Positions 49,201 through 61,200 of a stretch of 64,000 nucleotides of DNA are shown here, in pieces. The DNA comes from Liolophura sinensis (taxonomy: Eukaryota > Mollusca > Polyplacophora > Chitonida > Chitonidae): NCBI RefSeq assembly GCF_032854445.1, contig NC_088295.1:50953385-51017384 (forward strand). Direction: 5' to 3'. Both the position numbers and the translations under genes were made by a program. The notes below the pieces were generated by a model. It made no database searches and was not told the DNA's origin. It saw only the letters and a list, made by a program, of their open reading frames with translations. Each line of letters starts with the position of its first letter. The first letter of the stretch is position 1.

Positions 49201-52200
49201 TTTAAAAGGTGATTTACAAATGCCCAGTGCTGTAAAAAAAAATTTATCTGATGTTAAGCCGTACACATATTTGTAAGGCTACAGGTATTAAAATGAAATT
49301 TTGTAATATATGTAGTTTATTTTAAGATTCTGTTGATGGAAACAAATTTTATTTGGCATCTTCTCTGTGAATTTATCTGGAATTCATTCTTATGTGCTTT
49401 TCTATCCAGGCTTCATTAAAGAAAGTGAAGGAAGTTTCTAGCCCAGTGACAAAGAGATCTGTGCACGAAATAGCTAAAGAGAAAACCCGACTGCAAGAGC
49501 TGGAGCAAGAATATGCGAAGAAAATTAAAGCCTTAAAAGAGATTCAAATAAAACAAGATACATCGCGCCAAAATACAGACTCTGATGATGCCCGATATGA
49601 TAAGAGAATAGTCATTCCCAGTTTGGACAAAATTTCATTAGGAGGTGTAGAGAATACTGTTTTGTCTGAAGACGGTGAAAATCCAGTCAAAAGAAGACGG
49701 TCCCTACTGGATCTGAACATTAGCACTAAGCCAAACATAGCAGCACATGATAAGGATTCCAATAAGGATGAGAAACAGCCCACAGCCAAAAGAAAAGGGG
49801 TTGTCTTCAGTTTACCTGATGGACAGCAACGTCAGAATCTACAGCAGTTAGAGGTACGTTCTGTGAAAAAATATTGTTTAATAATAAAATGAAAATTTTC
49901 CTGGCATAGGAATCTCTATCAAAAGTCCAACATTCCTGTGTATTATCTTGAAGTACAAAATGAAAATGTTCCACCAGAGGTGAAAAACAGAATTGCCGCT
50001 GAAGATTTTTATTCCAGAATTAATATTCAGTTCTTTTTCAGAATATGAATTTTAAATATGAGTATTATATATGCATGTAATTGTGTTTAAGTATTATTGA
50101 AGGCAGATAAATTTAGGCAGATGCACAAAATAACCAAGGAATGCTGATTGTTACTTGCTCAGAACATATCTTACTGAAAAATTTAAGTTTTAGCACCAAA
50201 AGTAATAACCAAAATTGGTTTAGTCATTTACCATAAGGTTTAGACAGTTTTTTTAATAAAAAAATGATCCCAGAAGCCTGAGTTACACTCTTACATGTGC
50301 ATGCCTGTATCCAGGGAAGTGATTAAATGTTGCCATTGAGCCGTCACCCTTATATTTATAGTTGTCATTGTATGTACTTACATATATTTGCTTTGGATTC
50401 TGGCAGGGAGAAAAGCTACAGAAGTTGTTGAAAAGTTATACAGTTCCTCACAAGCCAAGTTTTTGGAATGGCTGTCTTAGTTGCATGCCCATTCCTCCCA
50501 CGGAAAAGGTATGTGTTAAACCAATTTGTAAGAATAAATCTGAGTTTGTCAATCTTTCAGATGAGCAATATTTTTTTGTCAGCGAGTAAGCGATAACTGC
50601 TATAATGAACATCCTGTGAAAGAGTCTGCATTTTGAAGGTAATAAATTGTAGGTATGTGTCATTTCTGTTTCACATTATTTTAGAAAAAAAGGGCTTGTA
50701 AATTTTAAACTTTGTATCCTGGTTCTGAAAAAATTAAAAACATCTGAAATTTCTCTTACAAGGTTTGAAGTAAAGCTTAGTGTAAAATTAATGGTGTTAT
50801 TTGATCTGTTCTCTTTCTGATGTTTGTTGTATCTTTTTTTTATATGTTGCATTTTTTACACATGTCCCTCTCCATTTCCAGTTGTCAGGTGTTGACTTTG
50901 AAGGCAAGTTCATGTCCCAGAAGCAGTCCAGCAGCGTAGACTCCTCATCACATCCTTGCTCTCTACATTACCAGAGTCCACTCCTTCATTTCAAGTCTTA
51001 CAGGTCAGTATTTGTCTCTACATGTTGCAATTTCCTTTTTTTGAAAATGGAGGATACACACATGGCTATTTCCCAGATCTGGATTAAGCCTGAGAAACAG
51101 AGAGATGCTTTCTGGATAAACAGACTTGGTTTTGATGATAGTGACACCTGATGTGGCAGAACCTAGGTTTTTCATTATGTAAAAACTTTTCTGCTCTTCA
51201 TAATCCCAATAGTGTAAGGACATGCAAGTAGAGCTCTTCAGTCTGTTGTCTGCCACATGATAGTGTCCATCGTTGTCTGTGACAAAGGCCTGCAGATATG
51301 ATGTTCTCAATACAGCTACAACGCTACATTATTTCACTTTTCGACAGCATGTGTGTGACGCCCTCAGATTAGCTGATATACCATGTAGATGTAGATCAGA
51401 CTGGATTGCTAGATTTCTCCTGGGTTGGTGGGGAAGATCTGAAAATGTTCATTCTCCATTTTAAAGTGAATGGCTTTGCTGAGATTTTAGCTGCATGTAC
51501 AATGAGACTTGAATTAATACTAGATTGTCTGATGTGTTCCACATTGAATGTGTCGGCATTGGGGCCGGTCTGCTACAGGAAGAAGTGATTGTATTATAAG
51601 GAATGTTTGACAAGTCCCATAGTACACTTTCTTTCTTTCTTTAAGTGACAAAAAGAGTTTGAACTTGAAACTCCCCTAACACCATTTATATGTGGACATA
51701 ACATTGAGTAGAATTGTGTCAGGTAGTAAGTTTGCTGCTCACTTTAGTATGTAACCACTTTACAGGCTGAGTCGTTACTACAGAACCAAGGAGTGTCTGC
51801 AGCTGTCCTCGCGGACTTATAGTAACACAGTCAACCCCAACAAACACATGTGCAGGTTTGAGCTTCAGGGAACTTGTAATGACCAGAAGTGCAGATGGTA
51901 AGTCTACTACCACTAGGAAAATGATCACATACCCTATTTATTGTAAAATTTGGGACACCTAGTCTGCTCATTTTAGCCAATATATATGTAATTCTAGCAG
52001 GAATATTAAGATTCTTTTTTCTCACATGGTTAGACTATGTAATGAACAACAGCTTTCTCATATCTTGACTTCGCCACGATATGGCTGAAATATTGCCGAT
52101 GTGGCATTAAGCCATTATCATTCATTCATTCATATCTTTACTTTTCCAAAAGGCTGGTAAAGAAATGTAATATTCTGCTTTCAACACTATTAATGTCTGT

Positions 52201-55200
52201 CCTAAATTTTAGAAGAAAAAGGGTAAGCTATAAAGCATGCCCAGACCCTTGCTGGCCTATTCTGCCATCTAGGAAACTATTGGTTAGATTTGATCAACCC
52301 CTAACCAATGAGGTCACAGGCTCAAATTCAACTCAAGCTAGCTTGGCTGCAGCTTTATAGCAGGAAGTTTTTCAGATTCCTGGTGAAGAGCAGTGGTTTA
52401 CTTTGCATAAACCTGACTCCTCATACCTAATTAAAATGAAATATTCACAACATGAATGTAAAAACACTAAATCAAATTAAATAAATGTACATGTATAAGC
52501 AACCTGTTTGTTTTTATGTTGATTGGTTACACCAACAGAACGCTGTATGAGTGGAAAATGTCTTCTAAGACATATCTGCACAGAATTTCTTGGTTCATGG
52601 TTGCATTTTGGGTTACTTAATGTATAGATTTTTATTTTTTTTTCTGAACTGTAGGTATGTTAAGTTGTCAGCATGCAAATAAACAAAATGATTGATCATA
52701 CATAAGACAACCATAATAAACAACCTATGTGAATGGTGTTGACAGGCAGCATGAGGTGGACTACACACTAAACCAGCATGATCTGTTGGCTGACCTTACA
52801 TCTTACTGCCCTAAGCTGGCTGCCATTACAGACAATACAGATGTAGCTGATTACAAAACATTCATAGGTAAGATGTGTGACATTTTTTTTTATTTTTGAC
52901 TGTGATTTCTGTTGGTGTTTTAATTTATTCATGCACATAATAAGTAGTTAGATTTTACACTCTTATTGATCCACCGATAAGGTTGCCATAATAAACGAGC
53001 ATGGATATACTCTGAAAAAACTGAGACTCTGCCTATCTGATGTCTCAGTATTTCAGACAGTTTTATTTTGTCATCTTCATGTTATTCACTTGTGTAGGGC
53101 TTGTATTTTGCCAGTGGAGGTCCTAAGAACGAAATTAATTTTGTTACAAAGTACATTAGAAGCAGTCATTTATCTTAACAGTTGTAGTGCTTTAGATGCT
53201 TTTAAGCCTCTGTTGACAACTTGTACATCATTATGTAGGGAAAATTAGACTCCATCTGAGAAAACTTGCCTCTGTTGGAGTCAGATGGAACACCACAAAA
53301 ATCATCATGATAATTAACAACAAAGACTGTTTGATGTGGATATTGTCTATAATTTGTTCTTCATGGCAAAGATGTTTCTGTTTGTATATAACTAGAGCGG
53401 TGAAATCTTTGATATTACAGGCACTGTCACCCTAGTTTTACATCAATCTTTGGTTAGTCTAAGCTATGTTAATTTGCGATAGATCTACATCACCATAGAA
53501 TGAAGGCTACTTTTCTCTGTCTGAGGAGAGTAATGTACATGTACGCCTGTGAATGTTTTTGTAAACCCTTTTTCTCTTGTGGCCAAAGTACAAGTGGCTT
53601 CTGTTGAAATTATAGCTGATGCGCTGTACCATATAAAGCGGTATAAATTCTGGTATCTCTTGACATTACGTTTTGCCACAGTTTTTTTGTTATGAAATGA
53701 AAACGTTTCAAGGAACATCACTTACTTTTCTGTTTTATTTTCATTCTGACTAGACTGGCCCCAAAAGCTCAGTTCGTAGAGCGTCCGCTTCGGGAGCAGT
53801 AGATCCAGGATCAATCCTGGGTCAAGTCACACATGAAACTTTAAAAGAGGAAGTTATAACTTCCTGACTTGGCATTAAGGGGATAGTGGAACGACTGGTT
53901 GACCCAGCCTCATGTGAGGCGGCTTACCTGCCTCAGTAAGTCGTCTCAGTGAAGCAGCACTAGATAAAAGAGCGGTGGAAATCCGTCCTGCAACAAGGAG
54001 GCACATTACCTACACCCTAAGGATTCCTTCATCATCATATGACTGAAAAATTGTTGAGCATGATGTTAAACCCCAAGCACTCACTCACTAACTCATTCTG
54101 ACTATTACCAGCTTGTGTTTTGTAGACAGGTATGTTGACAAGGTTGTAAGTCAGCATGGAGAGCACATGAGCACAGATCAGCTGTGTGTTCTGCTGGTCA
54201 GTGAAGTGCAGAAAGCTGCAGGCTTAGGTGAGTGGCACACTCTACAAAATTATGCAAAACATTGTTGGCCTAAAAATGTACGATTTGTAATTTCCACAAA
54301 TGGCTTGTTTAAAATAAAAAAGAAGGAAATTAAAGAGACTAGGATTCTGTTGAAAGAGCTTAGTGGTAAGGGGTGCACTGTGCAGGTGTGATTTTGATCT
54401 CAAGTCAGGGTAAATCAAGTGACTGCTAATGTGGTGAAATTGGCTCTTCTCACTGTCCGTCAGCATGGATGATAGGCCAGTGCTTGGCCTCCCTTATGTC
54501 AGATAAATTTTGCTGAAGCATAGGTCCAGCCACATCCTCAAGGGTGTCACATGTGTATAGAATTATACTCTCATTTTGCAGCCTCTTAAAGTGAGATAAC
54601 TTGTCATCCATCTGGAGGGTGACAGGCTTTCTTACACCCCTTAAACCTGAATTTTTGAGGAAGGTGTTAAACTGCAATAAAATCAAACAAGAAACAAACA
54701 AGATTTTGCTCTGCTATTCGTACGACATTTTTTCTGATGTGAAAAAATCACCCCTGCCATTGATGATGATGTGCTATAATGTAACTTTTCTGCCGGCGTT
54801 ATGTTTACAGCTCACCCCTGGAGTGTGCGGACAAACAAGAGATTGTGGAGGCCATGTCAGACAGAGGCTGCGAAAGAGAACACGGACTATGTCACTGCAG
54901 AAAACTTGAAGCCTGTTCATTTAAACACTTCAGGTTAGTTGAAAGCTGAATTATATCTTACAGTTTGTCTGTGTACTTGATCCTAGGAACCTGTTCAAAC
55001 AGCAGGTGACAGACCCTTGACAAATATGGTCATATTGGAGGGGGTTTCATGTCCTTATCCTTCCACCACCTTATCATGTCAGAAAAATATTTTAATATAT
55101 CATTTTTGTCCTCCCCCATGCCCCACACCTTGTTGGAAACTGGTTGGGGAATATAGGGATTTGTGCTATCCATCATTTCGTCAGGTAAATTGAGAACTTT

Positions 55201-58200
55201 TTGACTGATTGCTTGCAAAAAAACTCAGGTTTTTGAGATTGATTTTTCATCTCTATGTGCAAAAAAATACTTTGTCCAGACAGTAAACTTCCAAACTTTT
55301 CGGCAGATGGTTTTTCGGATGGTACATGTAGGACAAGATCTTAGATCAGTTTCTGAAAGCATTCAAAGTACTATAGCCATGAATCAGAATGGTCGTCGTT
55401 GCTGATATTGTACTGGCGTAAAGTTTGTAGCATGTGACCTCTCTTGTCAGATTTGCCCGGAGGTCAAGGACCGCTGGACATGGACAATGTGATCAATGAG
55501 CAAGACCTACGTTACTTCCTGGATGGACCGGCTGTGCAGGACATGGAGTCTGCTGTCCTACAGAACCCAGCCAATGTTCAGCTGTGGGTCTTGTTGGCGT
55601 ACAAGAAACTACGTGGCACTGATGAGGAAAGGTAAAATAACCATATGTGAGATTATATTGTGAGTATGCTGGTATACAAGTCTTCTACAGTTCTTATTAT
55701 AAGCTAACACTCAAAATACTCTGACATTGACACAATTGCTCTGTAGCCCTAATGTTTACAGCTACACTCCATGGCTTTACATTCGACAGGAATCCGGGAT
55801 TTGGATTCTTATCCTCTTATCCTTAGGGAATGCTCTGGAATTCTGGTAAAAAAGGAACATTCAAATTTTATTTGAATAGAATATACATTGTTTCAAATCA
55901 TTAAAGTTATGGGGGGCCTCCATGGCTCAGTCGGTTAGAGCCCCAGCTCAGCCTCTCACCAATTCGGTCGCTGTGAGTTCAAGTCCAGCTCATGCCGGCT
56001 TTCTCTCCGGCCGTACGTGAGAAGGTCTGGCGGCAACCTGCGGATGGTTGTGGGTTTCCACCAAGCTATTCCCGGTTTCCTCCCACCATAAGGCTGGCCG
56101 CCGTCTTCTAAGTGAAATAATCTTGAGTACAGCGTAAAACGCCAACAAATGAATAAAATAATAAATTAAAGTTTATGAAAATGAAAATGCCCCAAATCTC
56201 TTCACTTATATACGTTACATGCATAGGTAGGCATTAAAACTTTTATTTGGAGCAACTGCTTTGTGGCATTAGATTCTCGCATCTACGGGAATCCAATTAG
56301 ATCCTGTAAAAATCGACGAAAACAAAGCGCTGTACTCCGTTGCTCAGTTTGGGCATATCCTTGCCTTGCAGTGGGGAGAGTGTTCCCATGGACCTGTGTC
56401 TGAACGTACTGGCCAGAGCGCTGGAGGAGAATAAGAAAAGCTCAGAGCTGTGGTACCATTACTTGAAAATCTACCGCCATCACCCCGACGCTGAGGACAT
56501 CGCTGAGCTGTGCGAGACAGCCCTGGCTTGTACTCCCAGTTACCCAATATACCGCCAGGTTAACATCTTATGCATCTGTCTTCTTAATTCGTTAGTTACC
56601 TTAATTCTTCAACCTTTTTACATGTGATTCTGTGCTTTTTATGCACTGAATTTACTTTGATCTTAGAGGCAATACTGCATATACATATGTACGCTGGATG
56701 GGTTAGCCAATTTCAGGACTTCACGAAAAGTACAATTTTATCAATGGACATAGAATAATACCCTGAGAATATATTTGAATAAACATCTGATAAACATGCA
56801 TAGAGGTTGCAGAATTATGTTTTATTTATTTGATCGTTCCTTAATGCATGAGAATTACTGTACATGTAAGTCTATATAAATAAATTTTTTTTTATTTGCT
56901 TTTCCTGTTTTTTGAAAGGGCGTATAGCTAAACTACTTGTATTTCCGCGTTGATGAAGATTACAAAAGCAGAAAAGAGGACAAGTGGTTAAGATGTTGAT
57001 CTAGGGACTGATTCAGTGTTAGCCCTACCCCAGCTTTAGAAGGGAATCTGTGAGAGATTTTCTCTTGTCCCTACTATTATCAAGGCCTGGGTGGGAATAA
57101 ATAGATGAAAGCCCTTGTAAGACTGTTCATGTTGTCTTACATGAACTTCTTTGGAGCATTTATCTTCCACCTATATGACACATAGCATGAGCTCACTATG
57201 GTGAGTTGTTTACTACAGGCACTCCTGTTTCTCTCCTGCAATAAAACGACTGGCACAACTCCAAACCTTGAGGCACACCATATGCAGGTTCACTTGAACA
57301 GTTCTCATTGTGATGTCTTTGTGACAGTTAGCAGCCAGAGGCGTTTGTGGGAGCTGTTTGTGCGGTTTTGTTTTAAAGATCACACGGGGGAAAGCTTATC
57401 AGTAACTTGCTAAAGATGGGTGGTAACATTTCTGTATTAAAGGTAGGAAAAACTAACACACTAATTAACTAACTAATGCAAGTACATGTTTGCATATACA
57501 TGTGTTTTATAATGCTGTGATAACAGTAGCTGTAAAAGTTTATAACAGTTATCTGTTTATTATTGCTTAACATTCACAATGATAATTGTTCTGTGCAAAA
57601 TCGTAATAATCACAGTGGCATCCCGTTTTCAGTACCTCAGTATAGCAGTGTGCTTCTCAGAAAAAGAGTCGATAAGCAAGCGGCTGTTGAAGTACTTGGT
57701 GACTCCTGACCCGGATGACTCTGCCCTGGGTGACGCTGATTCGCGCTCGTTTCGTCTGCTGGAGTCTGTTGTGTACCTGGTTGATGTGTATGTTCAGAGT
57801 GGCAGGTACAAGACGGGGCTGCTCTATCTACAGGTATATCACCCCTTCTTTACACTTTTTATTACGTCAAGTCCCAGGAGTGGATACTTGTATGCAAGAT
57901 TAACATTCTGCTCATTTACTCCATGTGGCCCTCTGCCCACTTTTACAGAACTACAGGATCAATCATATTTCACATCATCTCAAGGCATTCTATAACTGAG
58001 ACAACTTTTTTACAGTTGCAAGAAACAGTTACATAAAAATCATCGAAAAAATTTTCATGTTATTTTATACATGAAAATTGCGCAGCGTTTGTAGCTGTTA
58101 CATTAACATCCACGTGGCTGACACTTTACTGAGTTTGTCTTGTGTTGTCAGTCCTTGTTTCCATCGGAAGGGAAGCCGTCCAGTGAATTGTTCAGTCTGA

Positions 58201-61200
58201 TGGTGCCCCTGGACAAGTGTATACTGTGGCTGACCTTAATCAGCTTGTCTCAGTTCCATCAGCTCCCAGCCCCCCTCATCAACCCATGTAACCAGAATCC
58301 AGGACAAGTCGTCTCCAGGGTAAGTTAGCAAGGCTCTATCTACCTCTTAACCTCAAGTTTAGCTTTTTTGTTAAGTGACACATTTTGCTTGATTCTGATT
58401 GATTTATCCAGCTTATGGAGCCACTTTAGTAAGATTTATTTTGAAGTGTGATCCAGATGTTGGCATTAGAAGTATCATTCTAAGGCCTTTATATACTTTT
58501 GATAGTTGAACTTTAAAAGAAATACAGTACATATTCTAAATTTTGTACTTTTTATAGTCTATACCCAGTTCTCATCTATTTGCACTAATAATACTGCTTT
58601 GGACTGACAGTAAGACCATAATCTTGACATGACACCTTAATGTCCGAGCAAGGCAGTGCTGCCCTCTAGTGCAGCTGTAAGCTGGTCACACTAGCAAGAC
58701 TGTTCGTGAAGGAAAGGTTGGTTTGAGCTGCGCGAGATTGATGTGACACTGACTCTGTACAATGTAGTGTATAAGAAGTACAGATGTTGTTACATGTAGT
58801 GGTGCAATGAATAACCTGGTTTGATTGAAATGATTTAAACTATTTTCTCCACGGTGCTTTATATATTTGCATTATTGGATATTGAGTATTGGACAGTGAG
58901 TGATTGAACTTTTCGTAGATTCTCTTGGCTGTTGGCATTGTAGTGATTGAATTTACTTTCTCATTCCTCTTTGTGCACTCCAAATTAACATAACGCTATT
59001 TCCCCAATATCTCAATATGTTTTTTTAGAAAGTCTTCCAGTTGCCATGGGAAGATCATGCTGATGTTACCAGAAATGTTGACAACATTCTAGAGATACTG
59101 TGGAGAGCTGTTGACAGTTGCTGTCCTCAGGAGGGTCTTGCAGGGGAGACTCGTCAGGAGAGCGGCTCAGCTGCGCAGGAGGATGAGATACGGATGGCCT
59201 TGTACTCCAACATTCTGACTGTTCAACAACTGTATGTTAGGTACAGCTCACAGAACTGCTCTTAGTGTGGCTTCAATGCACAGCACCTGTACTTTTGTGT
59301 TAAAAAAAAAACAGGCAAAACATTTATGCGTATTTCTGTATGTCTGTACAATATCTATGATGCCACAACCATTTATCCCATAGACTCCGCTCTTGTTGGC
59401 TGTATTTCTGAGGAACCTCGGGAAGTGTAGTGTCAAGTATCCAAAACTTCTGCAAATTTGACAGTGATATTGTCAAATCTTTTCAGTGGATTCTACCTTT
59501 GACATTCTGGGTTTGTGTACAAAAGCTATAGTCTACATTCCTCCAAAGGGCTTAGTGAGTGTTCCTCAAGTGTAGAATGAATGCTATGTGTGGTAGAGGC
59601 CTGCTAGTTACTGTGTGTGGCAGATATGAATTCTTGTCACAGGGCAGAGCACTAGTTATCTCAGAGAGGTTTTGACCTGTGTCGGAATGAATGCTATGTG
59701 TGGTAGAAGCCTGCCAGTTACTGTGTGTGGCAGGTATGAATTCTTGTCACAGGGCAGAGCACTAGTTATCTCAGAGAGGTTTTGACCTGTGTCAGAATGA
59801 ATGCTATGTGTGGTAGAAGCCTGCCAGTTACTGTGTGTGGCAGGTATGAATTCTTGTCACAGGGCAGAGCACTAGTTATCTCAGAGAGGTTTTGACCTGT
59901 ATCAGAATGAATGCTATGTGTGGTAGAAGCCTGCCAGTTACTGTGTGTGGCAGGTATGAATTCTTGTCACAGGGCACAGCACTAGTTATCTCAGAGAGGT
60001 TTTGACCTGTGTCAGAATGAATGCTATGTGTGGTAGAAGCCTGCCAGTTACTGTGTGTGGCAGGTATGAATTCTTGTCACAGGGCAGAGCACTAGTTATC
60101 TCAGAGAGGTTTTGACCTGTGTCAGAGATGTATGTACATTTATAACTGGTTAAGATTTAGAAGTATATGAAATAGTTTACTGTTGCTTTTACCCTTAATA
60201 CCTTCTTATGGACTATCATGTTTTGTACACTTATGTATTGCAACCTGCAGTCAAAAGTATGAAGCATATTGCATTTGACTTCTTCAGTTTTACAGCCTTA
60301 TTTTAGAAAATTGGACATATTACTAACCCTTTTCAATCAAATTGTGTGTTAATAAACTCAAGTCACCTTAAGTCAGAATCATTTTTTTTTAAATATCAGT
60401 GTGTCAATATTGGATGCCAATGTACTTTTATGGCTTAACTCAGTTTCTTATGTCTTTGATTCTCAGTATATTTTCTCCAGTGCTTAATAGCTCTGAAACC
60501 TAATTACATCATTGTTTATCACGAAGCATTGTTGGTAGAAGCAAAATTTTGCTTTATAAATGAATGAAGATTGATAATTGTTGTAATACAGATTGATTTT
60601 TAAGAGAAGAAAACATTTATCCGTGATGTGTGGATTTTACAATGATTTGTGTTACAGTGTGGAGACTGCCCGCTCAACATGCTCTCGGTGGAAGGGAGAT
60701 AACCCTAATCTGCCTCAACTCTGGACCCTGGCATCATCAATTGAGTTCAATACTGGAAATGTTGATGCTGCTATTCAGGTAGGTTTCTCTTTATAAGACC
60801 TCTTGCATATGTAAGTCAAAAACACTGTGCATGTGCATGTGATTTTAATTTGGACCAAATTATTTTATGTTTTATTTTACTTACATATTTAATTGGTGTT
60901 TTATGCCGTACCCAAGAATATTTTACTTATACGGTCAGCATTATAGTGGGAGGAAACCGGGCAAAGCCCAAGGGGAATCCCACGACCATCCACAGGTTGC
61001 TGACAGACTTTCCCATGTACGACCAGAGATAAGCTGGACTTGAACTCACAGCGACTTGGTGAGAGGCTCCTGAGTCATTGAGCCGCACTGGCATGCTAAA
61101 CACCGTGGCCACAGAGGCCTTTATTGTTTTATGGCAAGCGTTTTAAGAACAGACACTGATAACTCTTGTCAAAATCGTGATTTAAATGTATATGTTTTTT

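Noticed and set aside
54450-54701. Minus-strand ORF inside ZFC3H1 intron 18
   Set aside because: Somewhat protein-like composition but no recognisable motif; could be decayed transposon sequence, not supportable.
57000-57110. Further tRNA-derived SINE
   Set aside because: A GTGGTTAAGATG head-like string is present but no clear B-box or family tail.
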